From Acidocella aquatica (GTDB lineage: Bacteria; Pseudomonadota; Alphaproteobacteria; Acetobacterales; Acetobacteraceae), in assembly GCF_030160635.1 (NCBI RefSeq), contig NZ_BSOS01000006.1, forward strand, positions 78,239 to 142,238: DNA of 64,000 nt, written 5' to 3'. Under the pieces are notes generated by a model. The model was not told the DNA's origin, made no database searches, and saw only the letters and a list, made by a program, of their open reading frames with translations. Position 1 is the first letter of the stretch. Each line of letters opens with the position of its first letter. A program made the position numbers and the translations under genes. Positions 54,672-63,300 of the stretch are shown here, piece after piece.

Positions 54672-55800
54672 TTTGCACATTCTTGCCGGGATTGCCGGGC
54701 TCTGCGCGCTCATCGGCGTGGCGCAGCTGCTCATCGGCACGGAGTTGATCCGCCGCTTCCGCGCAGCCCCGGCGCCGGTGCCCGCGGCCTATCCGCCCGT
54801 CTCCATCCTCAAGCCGCTCTGCGGGGTCGAACCGCTGACAGAGCTGGCGCTGGAGTCCTTCTTTCTCATCGAATATCCCCAGTTCCAGCTGGTGTTCGGC
54901 GTGCAAAATCCGGCTGACCCGGTGCTGCAGATCGTGCAGATACTCTGCGCCCGTTACCCCGCGCGCGATGTCGCCGTGGTGGTGGATGACACCCTGCACG
55001 GCTCCAACCGCAAGGTTTCCAACCTCATCAACATGTACCCCGAAGCCAGGTACGAGACGCTGGTGATGTCGGATGCCGATATCCATGTGCCGCCCTATTT
55101 TCTCAACCGCGTGGTCGCGGCGATGGCTGAGCCGGGCGTGGGGCTGGTGACAACCCTCTACACCGGCCTGCCGGGCACGCCGCATCTGGCGACGCTGATG
55201 GGCGCCAATCAGATCAACTATACCTTTCTTCCGGGCGCCCTGCTGGCCCGCAAGCTCGGCCGTCAGGATTGCCTGGGCGTGACCATGGCGCTCACCAAAA
55301 CCGTGCTGGCGCAGGTTGGCGGGCTGGCCGCGGTGGCCGATAATCTGGCCGATGACCAGGTGCTGGGCCGGCTCGTGGTGGCGCGGGGCTACAAGCTCAC
55401 CCTGGCGCAGGTGATCCCCGCCACCACTGTCCCCGAGCATGATTTCGCCGTGCTCTTCCGCCATGAGCTGCGCTGGGCGCGCACCATCCGCGCCCTGGTG
55501 CCGCTGCCTTACGCCGCCTCGGTGCTGCAGATATCGTTGTTCTGGGCGCTGCTCGCCCTGGTGTTTTCCGGCGGGGCGGGCTGGGCCTGGATATTGTTCC
55601 TGGCCGTGCTGAGCATCCGCTATGCGGCGGCGCGCGCCATAGATACCGCCCTCGGGCTTGCCAAAGCCGGCGATGCGTGGCTTTTCCTGGTGCGGGATTT
55701 TTGTTCCTTCGTTATTTATGTTGCCAGTTTTACAGGTGACAAAGTCCACTGGCGCGGCCAGATAATGCAAGCTGATGCCGGCAAAGTACCGCTGAATTGA
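54643..55800 (+). CDS. hpnI: HpnI, hopanoid glycosyltransferase (ceramide glucosyltransferase-like)
   Basis: About 385-residue GT2-type enzyme adding N-acetylglucosamine to bacteriohopanetetrol. An N-terminal helix (ILAGIAGLCALIGVAQLLIG) precedes the catalytic domain, with SILKPLCGVEPL, VMSDADIHVPP (DxD-like) and the acceptor-site FRHELRWARTIR motif. Two or three C-terminal helices anchor it to the inner membrane. The start is uncertain: GTG 54643 overlaps hpnM by 29 bases, while TTG 54673 would begin just after the hpnM stop. In known pathways HpnK deacetylates its product and HpnJ then rearranges it. Confidence 0.88.
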   Translation: MARSPPAAHNLHILAGIAGLCALIGVAQLLIGTELIRRFRAAPAPVPAAYPPVSILKPLCGVEPLTELALESFFLIEYPQFQLVFGVQNPADPVLQIVQILCARYPARDVAVVVDDTLHGSNRKVSNLINMYPEARYETLVMSDADIHVPPYFLNRVVAAMAEPGVGLVTTLYTGLPGTPHLATLMGANQINYTFLPGALLARKLGRQDCLGVTMALTKTVLAQVGGLAAVADNLADDQVLGRLVVARGYKLTLAQVIPATTVPEHDFAVLFRHELRWARTIRALVPLPYAASVLQISLFWALLALVFSGGAGWAWILFLAVLSIRYAAARAIDTALGLAKAGDAWLFLVRDFCSFVIYVASFTGDKVHWRGQIMQADAGKVPLN

Positions 55801-55817
55801 AAAGAGAAGAGTGAACC

Positions 55818-57242
55818 ATGTTGAAGACCTTGTTTTTGCAGCCGCCCTCCTTTGACGGTTTTGATGGTGGTGCCGGCTCACGCTATCAGGCGCGGCGCGA
55901 GATCAAATCCTTTTGGTTCCCAACCTGGCTGGCCCAGCCGGCAGCCTTGCTGCCCGATTCCACATTGATCGACGCCCCCCCGGCGCGCCTGACCATGGCC
56001 GATGTGCTGCCCCACGCCAAAACCCATGACCTGCTGATCATCCACACCTCCACGCCCTCGTTCGGCAACGATGTGAAAGTGGCCGAAGCCTTCAAGGCGG
56101 AAAACCCGGACATGATCATCGGCTTCGTCGGCGCGAAAGTGGCGGTGCAGCCCGAGGAATCGCTGAGCCGCGCGAAGGTGGTCGATTTTGTCGCCGGTAA
56201 CGAGTTTGATTTCACCATCAAGGAAATCGCCGAGGGCAAGCCCTTCGCCGAGGTCGACGGCATCATGTACCGCGATGCCAATGGCGCGCTGATCAAGAAC
56301 AAGGACCGCGCGATCCTGCACGATATGGACCAACTGCCCTTCGTCACCGAGGTTTATGCCAAGCACCTGCGCATCGAGGATTATTTCATCGGCTACCTCA
56401 AGCACCCGTATGTCTCCATCTACACCGGGCGCGGCTGCAAATCGCATTGCACCTTCTGCCTGTGGCCGCAGACGGTGGGCGGGCATAAATACCGCACCCG
56501 CTCGGTGGAAAACGTGATCGCTGAAATCAAGCGCGCGAAGGAGCTCTTCCCGCAGGTTGAAGAGTTCATGTTTGACGACGACACGTTTACCGATGACCTG
56601 CCGCGCGCTGAGGCCATCGCGATCGAGCTGGGCAAGCTCGGCGTCACCTGGTCCTGCAACGCCAAGGCGAATGTGCCCTACAAGACCTTGAAAATACTGA
56701 AAGAGAACGGCCTGCGCCTGCTCCTTGTCGGCTACGAGAGCGGCAATCAGCAGATTCTCTACAACATCAAAAAAGGCATGCGCATAGACGTCGCCAAGCG
56801 CTTCACCGCCGACTGCCACAAGCTCGGCATCAAAATTCACGGCACCTTCATCGTCGGCCTGCCCGGCGAGACGCAGGAAACCCTGAAGGAGACGGTGGAA
56901 TTCGCCAAGGAGATCAACCCGCACACCATCCAGGTGTCCCTGGCGGCGCCCTATCCCGGGACCTTCCTCTATAATCAGGCCGTTAAGGAAGGCTGGCTCG
57001 ACATTGAACACGCGGAGCTGATCGATGAGCACGGCGTGCAGATCGCCCCGCTGCACTACCCGCATCTGAGCCATCAGGAAATTTTCAACTCGGTGGAAAC
57101 CATCTACCGCAAATTCTATTTCCGGCCGTCGAAAATCCTCTCCATTCTCAATGAGATGATCCGCAGCCCGGACATGATGAAGCGCCGCCTGCGCGAGGGT
57201 GTCGAGTTCTTCGCCTTCCTGAAAGAACGCAAAGCGGCATAA
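55818..57242 (+). CDS. hpnJ: HpnJ, cobalamin-binding-type radical SAM protein
   Basis: 474-residue radical SAM enzyme that converts the glucosamine of hopanoid side chains into the cyclitol ether by ring contraction. An N-terminal B12-binding-like domain (about 1-170, beginning MLKTLFLQPPSFDGFDGG) precedes the iron-sulfur motif GRGCKSHCTFCLW near residue 205. FDDDTFTDD and GTFIVGLPGET are further radical SAM elements. The ATG follows AGAGAAGAG, 17 bases after hpnI. hpnK, the deacetylase that should act between HpnI and HpnJ, is not in the window. Confidence 0.93.
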   Translation: MLKTLFLQPPSFDGFDGGAGSRYQARREIKSFWFPTWLAQPAALLPDSTLIDAPPARLTMADVLPHAKTHDLLIIHTSTPSFGNDVKVAEAFKAENPDMIIGFVGAKVAVQPEESLSRAKVVDFVAGNEFDFTIKEIAEGKPFAEVDGIMYRDANGALIKNKDRAILHDMDQLPFVTEVYAKHLRIEDYFIGYLKHPYVSIYTGRGCKSHCTFCLWPQTVGGHKYRTRSVENVIAEIKRAKELFPQVEEFMFDDDTFTDDLPRAEAIAIELGKLGVTWSCNAKANVPYKTLKILKENGLRLLLVGYESGNQQILYNIKKGMRIDVAKRFTADCHKLGIKIHGTFIVGLPGETQETLKETVEFAKEINPHTIQVSLAAPYPGTFLYNQAVKEGWLDIEHAELIDEHGVQIAPLHYPHLSHQEIFNSVETIYRKFYFRPSKILSILNEMIRSPDMMKRRLREGVEFFAFLKERKAA

Positions 57243-57878
57243 ATGATGGCGCTACGCCGTAAGGTCAAAATCTGCGGCATCAACAGCCCCGCCTCGTTTG
57301 ACGCGGTGGTTGAGGCCGGCGCTGATTACCTCGGCTTTGTCTTCTTCCCCGCCTCGCCGCGCTACGTCACGCCCGGCGAGGCGGCGGCGCTCGCGGCCCG
57401 GCACGCGGGCGGGCCGCTTCGTGTTGGCCTGTTCGTGAATCCGGGTCTCGATGAAATCGATGAAATCCTGCAACAGGTCTCGCTCGACATTTTGCAGGTT
57501 CACGCCCCGGTGGAAGCCATCGCCGCGCTGCGCAACCGTTTTGGCCGCCCGGTCTGGCGCGCGGTGGGTGTCGCAACCCCGGCGGATTTCCCCGCCCCTG
57601 ACGAAGTATCCGACGGCTATGTGGTGGAAGCCAAACCCCCGCCAGGCGCCACCCGCCCTGGCGGCAACGCCGTTCTGGCGGATTGGAACCTCCTCTCCAC
57701 CTGGCGGACCCAGAAATTATGGCTACTGGCCGGCGGCCTGAACCCCGGCAACGTCATCACGGCCATGACCCAGACCAACGCCCCCGGCGCGGATGTTTCC
57801 TCCGGCGTCGAAACCGCCCCGGGAGAAAAATCTCCAGAGCTAATCAGGCAATTCGTCGCGGCTGTCCGGCGGCTCTAG
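57243..57878 (+). CDS. trpF: divergent phosphoribosylanthranilate isomerase (TrpF-like)
   Basis: 211-residue TIM barrel of the TrpF family, which normally converts phosphoribosylanthranilate in tryptophan synthesis. The start KVKICGI has the catalytic cysteine (Cys11), and the C-terminal LAGGLNPGNV and DVSSGVETAPGEKS are intact phosphate-site motifs. Two key elements differ: the usual QLHG reads ILQVHAPVE, and the general-acid aspartate region (usually LLDS/LLDA) reads YVVEAK, with glutamate at 129. It starts directly after the hpnJ stop, in an operon of hopanoid genes and away from trpB/trpA. It may be the cell's only TrpF or a changed enzyme. Confidence 0.82.
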   Translation: MMALRRKVKICGINSPASFDAVVEAGADYLGFVFFPASPRYVTPGEAAALAARHAGGPLRVGLFVNPGLDEIDEILQQVSLDILQVHAPVEAIAALRNRFGRPVWRAVGVATPADFPAPDEVSDGYVVEAKPPPGATRPGGNAVLADWNLLSTWRTQKLWLLAGGLNPGNVITAMTQTNAPGADVSSGVETAPGEKSPELIRQFVAAVRRL

Positions 57879-58055
57879 AGTGCGATCGTTTGAGGTTCGT
57901 TCAACCGAGCGAGCCGAAAGCGTGAATCGCCCTCAGAAAAACGGCTAAATAACCGGCCCGGGTGTCTCAACGTCATTGACATGTTCCGCGCGCCACGCCC
58001 GGCCGCGCGATACCAACAGCCTGCGATGATGAGTCATCATATACGGCCATTGGCA
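57879..58055. other. 177-base convergent spacer with a possible repeat-like element
   Basis: Lies between the trpF-like gene and the leftward FAD oxidoreductase gene. Bases 57885-57940 (around GTGCGATCGTTTGAGGTTCG and AACCGAGCGAGCCGAAAGCG) look like dispersed palindromic elements common in alphaproteobacterial spacers, but only one copy is visible here. No clear terminator. Confidence 0.35.
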
Positions 58056-59177
58056 TCAGTTATCTTCCTTTTCTTCCCTGATCCGGCGCCTGAGTTCGGC
58101 CACGGCGCGGATGGCGGCTTCCACCGCCCCGGCCAGATAGCCAGGTTCAAGCGGGCTGGTTTCGCTTCCCGCCAGGAGCAGGCGTTGTGCCCAGGCGCCA
58201 TCAACCCAGTTGTGCACGCCGGCGGCAGGGTGCCCGCCCGCGATCTGGTCGGCGGCGGTGGCGGTCAGCTTGTCGGCGGCCCAGTCTTTGAACAGCGTGG
58301 CGCGCGGCATACCCGCCTCAGGCCCAAACAGCAGCGCGAGTTGCTGCACGCAGGCGGCGGTGATCGCGGCCTCGCCGGCCACCGACCGCTGCGCGGTGGG
58401 AACGCCGAGGAACCCGAACAAAGCCGCCTGCCCGGAGGCGGTCGTGGCGTCGTGAATCTCCATCATTGGCCCGGCCATGCTCTGCGCCGTGCCGGAGAGT
58501 CCGGCCTCGCGCCAGAACGGCCGGTCATACAGGGCAAGGAATTTGGCATGAGGCGCCATCCAGGTGGGGATGGCGCGCCAGAGCCCGGCGGTGGCCGGAG
58601 GCAGAGCGGGGAAGAAGGACATGGCCGCCTCCAGGAGGCGCGGTGGGGCGGCAAGCAACGCATAGGCGCCGCGCGCCATGCGCTCGTTGCCATCGGGCTT
58701 ACTCAGCGCCGCCTCCACCCCGTCCTCGCGCAGGTGCAACGCCGTCACCCGCGCGCCAATATGCAGGCAATGTGCCGGCAGCGAGGCGGCCAGGGCTGCA
58801 ATGAGCGCGCCGGTGCCGCCCACGAGGCGCATTGACTGCGCTTCCTGCGCCATGCCGCGATAACGCTGCGGCGCCTCGCGCGACATGCGGTGAAAAAGCA
58901 CGTCCCCCTCGCTGTTCTGGGCAAAGGTGGTCAGCCCCAGAGCTTCGACAAATTCGGCCATACGCGGCTGAAGTTGCGGCCAGAACCAAGAGGGGCCCAG
59001 GTCGAAGCCTTCGGCCGCCGGGTTGCCGGAGGCATCGAGGGACATCACCCGCCCTCCCAGCCGGTCGCGCGCCTCAAAGAGTTCGAAGCCGATCCCCTCG
59101 CGGTGGAGCAGATAGGCAGACGTCAGCCCAGCCAGGCCGCCACCGGCAATCAGAACGGTTCGCTGGTGGTTTGTCAC
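58056..59177 (-). CDS. FAD-dependent amine-oxidase-like protein
   Basis: 373-residue flavoprotein of the monoamine oxidase/phytoene desaturase fold. The dinucleotide motif VLIAGGGLAGLTSAYLLHR is followed by the glutamate in FELFEARDRLGGRVMS, and the C-terminal flavin-contact segment is LLLAGSETSPLEPGYLAGAV. It is shorter than typical amine oxidases (about 450). No signal peptide is seen. The start is GTG 59177, overlapping the stop of the upstream dehydrogenase gene (GTGA), so the two act together or share control. The substrate is not evident; an amine or a hydrophobic alkene are possible. Confidence 0.85.
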   Translation of the reverse strand: MTNHQRTVLIAGGGLAGLTSAYLLHREGIGFELFEARDRLGGRVMSLDASGNPAAEGFDLGPSWFWPQLQPRMAEFVEALGLTTFAQNSEGDVLFHRMSREAPQRYRGMAQEAQSMRLVGGTGALIAALAASLPAHCLHIGARVTALHLREDGVEAALSKPDGNERMARGAYALLAAPPRLLEAAMSFFPALPPATAGLWRAIPTWMAPHAKFLALYDRPFWREAGLSGTAQSMAGPMMEIHDATTASGQAALFGFLGVPTAQRSVAGEAAITAACVQQLALLFGPEAGMPRATLFKDWAADKLTATAADQIAGGHPAAGVHNWVDGAWAQRLLLAGSETSPLEPGYLAGAVEAAIRAVAELRRRIREEKEDN

Positions 59178-60043
59178 TGCCCCGAATCTTTGGCGGCCAG
59201 CGCGCCGAAGGCCGACCAGTCGAGCCCCTCGCCGCCATTTGCCAGTAATGTGAGGAAGCGGTCGCGCACCAGGCTGGCCAGCGGCAGCGGCACGTTCAAC
59301 GTCTCCGCCGCCGCGAGCACGAGGCGGATATCCTTCTGTCCCAGCGCGGCGGCGAAGCCAGGCGGCTCGAATTTTTGCTCCACCAGCAAATTGCCATAGG
59401 TTTTGTAAACCGGCGCGTTGAACAGGCTGGAGGTGAGCAGTTCGAGATAGGCGTGCTTATCAACGCCGCCCTTGCCGACCAGGGCCAGCGCCTCGCCCAG
59501 CGCCTCGATGACCGCGGCGATCAGGAAATTGCCGCTCAGCTTCACGAGATTGGCCCGCGCGGGCATATCGCTCATGATGAAGCTGCGCTGAGCGAGCACG
59601 CCGAACAGCGGCTGCAGCCGGGCGAGATCTGCACTCTCCCCGGCGGCGGCTATGAACAGCTTGGCAGCGGCGGCGGCATCGGGCCGGCCGAATACCGGGG
59701 CGGAGACGAAACGCTGCCCCGCGTTTGCGTGTGCCGCGGTCAGCGCCTCGGCCAGCGCCACGCTGATGGTGCTGCAGGAGACATGGATGGCTCCCGCCGG
59801 CAGATGAGCGAGCACGCCATCGGCCCCGTGCACCACCGCCTCCAGCGCGGCATCGTTGGCGAGCATGGTGAACACCACCTCCTTGCCCAGGGCCGCCTCG
59901 CCTGGCGTAGCGGCGCGCGCCGCATCCAGCCCCGCAGCCTTGCCCGGCGTGCGGTTATAGAGAGTTACCTCATGCCCGGCCCTTATGAGGTTCGCGGCCA
60001 TGCCATGACCCATCTGCCCCAGGCCAAGAAAACCAATCTTCAT
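59174..60043 (-). CDS. NAD(P)-dependent beta-hydroxyacid dehydrogenase family protein
   Basis: 289-residue member of the 3-hydroxyisobutyrate dehydrogenase/tartronate semialdehyde reductase family. The Rossmann motif is KIGFLGLGQMGHGMAANL; the substrate loop VSCSTISVALAEAL replaces the usual DxSTxxP-like motif; APVFGRPDAAA and the catalytic lysine segment ANLVKLSGNF follow. The asparagine at NRTPGKA suggests NADPH preference, as in glyoxylate reductase-like members. The start is the ATG at 60043 after GGAG; the longer upstream frame is not supported. It precedes and overlaps the FAD protein gene. Confidence 0.87.
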   Translation of the reverse strand: MKIGFLGLGQMGHGMAANLIRAGHEVTLYNRTPGKAAGLDAARAATPGEAALGKEVVFTMLANDAALEAVVHGADGVLAHLPAGAIHVSCSTISVALAEALTAAHANAGQRFVSAPVFGRPDAAAAAKLFIAAAGESADLARLQPLFGVLAQRSFIMSDMPARANLVKLSGNFLIAAVIEALGEALALVGKGGVDKHAYLELLTSSLFNAPVYKTYGNLLVEQKFEPPGFAAALGQKDIRLVLAAAETLNVPLPLASLVRDRFLTLLANGGEGLDWSAFGALAAKDSGQ

Positions 60044-60382
60044 GCTGCGTGACTCCGATCCGATGATGATGTGCTGCAATGGTGGGGAGCCGGAGGGTAA
60101 TGCGCAAGTCAGGCATTGCCGGGGCGCGCAGGTTAAAGCGGCCGGACCTTTCGTGCGGCTGCTGCCTGACCGAGGCAATGGGGGCGCCGCGCACGCTGAT
60201 TGAGCGGATTGTACTGAAACCTGATGCGACGGGCCTGAACGATCAGGCCATCGCGCTCTTCGGTGATCCGGCGATGTTTATATCTCCGGTTGATGAGTTC
60301 GAAGGCGGAAAATACATTACTTATTGTTAACTAAATTCCATTAAAAACAAAATCTCAGTGAAACTGTCTGGGAAGCGCAACG
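60044..60382. other. 339-base divergent intergenic region upstream of the adhesin
   Basis: Lies between the leftward dehydrogenase gene and the rightward adhesin gene. An 83-codon plus-strand frame at 60079-60330 shows no family features and is not called. The last 60 bases before the adhesin are strongly AT-rich (around TTGTTAACTAAATTCC) and probably hold its promoter, but no clean box pair was found. The adhesin ribosome binding site is GGAAG at 60370-60374. Confidence 0.5.
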
Positions 60383-63300
60383 ATGAATCACGTATATAAG
60401 CTTGTTTGGAGTCGCGCTCTCAATGCTCTGGTGCCTGTACCCGAGGTTGCTTGTGGACCAGGGCGTGGCGGACGCCGGGCGTCTCGCCGGAGTCGCCAGG
60501 GTGGCGTGAGCAAGGGTGTTGCCGGGCTGGCTGGGGCGCTCTCTGTGCTTGGGAGCCTGTCTCCCATGGCGGCGTTGGCGCTGCCCACGGGCGGGCAGGT
60601 GGTGAGTGGGCAGGCCAATATTCAGCAGAGCGGCGCGGCGGTCACGGTCACGCAGTCGAGCAACAGCGCGATCATCAACTGGCAGAGCTTCGGCGTTGGG
60701 GCGAATGAGAGCGTGAATTTCCGCCAGCCGGGGGTGAGCAGCGTGGTGCTGAACCGCGTTCTGGGCAGCGACGCCAGCGCGATTTACGGCAAGATCACCG
60801 CCAATGGCCAGGTATTCCTGGTGAACCCGAACGGGATTTATTTTGCTCCCGGGGCGCAGGTGAGCGTTGGCGGGCTGGTCGCCTCGACGCTGGGCATTTC
60901 GGACCAGGATTTTACCGCCATGAAGTATAATTTCAGCGGCAGCAGCACAAACAGCGTGGTGAATGCAGGCAGCATCACCGCCGCCAATGGCGGTTCGGTG
61001 GCGTTTATCGGCCCTGTGGTGGATAACGAGGGCAGCATCAGCACTCCCGGCGGCACCACCGCGCTGGGTGCGGGCGGCGCGGTGAACATGACTCTGGCGG
61101 GCAACAGCCTGGTGTCGTTTCAGGTCAGCGCGGCGGCGCTGAAGGCGGCTGCGCGTAATGGCGGCGTTATCCAGGCGCCGGGCGGCGCCGTGATTCTCAG
61201 CGCGCAGGCAAAGAGCGCGTTGCTGCAAACGGTTGTGAACAACACCGGCGTGATCAGTGCGCAGGGCGTTGCCTCGCGCAACGGGGTGATCACGCTGCTC
61301 GGCGGCGATTCCGGCACGGTGCAGGCGGGCGGCACGCTGGATGCCTCCTCCGCCAGCGGGACCGGCGGGCATGTCGTCGTCACCGGGCAGAACGTTGCGG
61401 TGGTGGATGGCGCGAAAATTTTTGCAACCGGCGCCACGGGCGGCGGGCAGATCAACATCGGCGGCGGGATACATGGCGGCGGCGGTATCGCCCAGGCCAT
61501 GACCACCAAGCTCGCCGTAACCGCAGTGCTGGATGCCAGTGCGACCGGCACCGGCAACGGCGGGCAGATCAGCGTTTGGTCGGATGTAACCAATGCCGCG
61601 TCGCAAACCCAGGTGGCGGGCAGGCTGCTGGCCAAGGGCGGCGCCGTGGGCGGCAATGGCGGGTTGATTGAAACCTCCGGCGCCAATCTGGATACAACCG
61701 GCATCAAGGTAAGCGCCGCCGCACCGCACGGCACGGCTGGGCAATGGCTGCTGGACCCGACAATGGTCGAGATTACGTCTAATACCGCTGCATCCGGCAC
61801 CACGGCGAGTGGAACGAACCCGCAGGTGATCTCGGGCATCAGCACATCTTATCTCGACCCCGCGACGATCGATGCGGCGCTGAATGCCGGCACCAGCGTG
61901 ACGGTGGAGACTTCCGGGCTCGCGAATGGCGGCGCGTTCGACGTCTGGGTGGTCTCACCCATCCTACAAACCTCCGGCCCTGGCGGTGGAACTTTAACCT
62001 TGCAGGCGGCAAACAGCGTGTATGTCGGCGCGCCGATTTCCAGCACCAGCGGGGCGCTGAACGTTAACCTGTATGCAGGCAATAACGGCGGCACACTAAC
62101 GGGCACCGGCGCCGTCATGCTGGCGGCCAATATCACCACCAATGGCGGCGTCATTAATTTCGGCACCAATCAGAAACTCACGAGCGCCAGCGGCGTGACC
62201 CAACTCGCGGGCGGCGATGTGTATGTGAACTCGCAACTCCAGCAGGATGGCGGCGGCTCGGCGGCCAACCAAATGGTGACGCTGGATACCACCTCCGCAG
62301 CCGGATCGGGTGGCAATGTAAATATCTACGGCCAGACGGTGATCGCCAACCCTTCAGGATTCACCATCAATAGCGCGCATACGGGCACAGGCAGTGACGG
62401 GAATGTGCTTTTCGCGGGTACCGTGGATTCGGGAAATACGTTCCAGCTTGTTTCAGGAAGTTATAACTGGAACCAAGCCTATACCGGAGCAGCCTCGGGC
62501 ACGGGAGCCAATGTCGGGGATACGTATTTGGCAACGCCAAACACCTCGCTGCTTAACGCGGTGGCGAGTTTCGCCTCCAATTATTCGCCGGCGTGGCTGG
62601 GTGCTGAGCGTCTCGTGGCCAATACGGTTACGGGCACGCCAAATGCTGCCGACACCACAACGCTGGATAATACCTGGTACTGGATCGCGGGTCCGCTCGG
62701 GCTGGTGGTGAACACTTCCTCTCCCACAGGCTATGGCACGGCCTTCTTCACGCAAAATGGCACCACAACAACAAACGGCTTCGGCGGAACGGCGATCAAC
62801 GGCGCCTACTTCAACTGGAATAATTATCCGAACGGCGAACCAAATAATTACAACGGTTCGAACCTGACGCCATCAGGTGCAAATGAGTGGGCGTTGCAAT
62901 TTGTTGGCACAGCCGGGAATTGGAACGACCTTAACCCGATCATCCACCTCCTCCCCTACGTGAAGGAAACCAACCTCGCGGCCTCACCGCTGACGGTTAA
63001 TTCCGGCACGGGCACCATCACGTTTGGCGCAGGTGTTGGCACGAATTCGCCGCTATTGTCGCTGAACGCGACAGGCAAGGTGATTGAACTGCCGCAAAAC
63101 CCGACGCTGAACACCACCAACGGTACGAACGTTAACGGTCAGGTGGAGGTCGCCAATGGAAGTGGCGGCTATATTCCTACGCAATTGCTGACCATTGCGG
63201 CAACCAGCCAGACAGATACTTATGGCACAGCGCCGCCGGCGAACCTTCCGATTACCTACACAATCCAGGGCAGCACCGCGACTCCCACGCCGCCCACCAA

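Noticed and set aside
60079..60330. 83-codon plus-strand open frame before the adhesin
   Set aside because: No recognisable features; it overlaps the dehydrogenase promoter region and lacks a convincing ribosome binding site.
61120..62169. Two minus-strand open frames (61120-61845 and 61849-62169) opposite the adhesin
   Set aside because: Low-complexity proline/valine/threonine-rich translation is the complement of the glycine/serine/threonine-rich adhesin; the plus-strand frame is continuous and has clear TPS-domain motifs.
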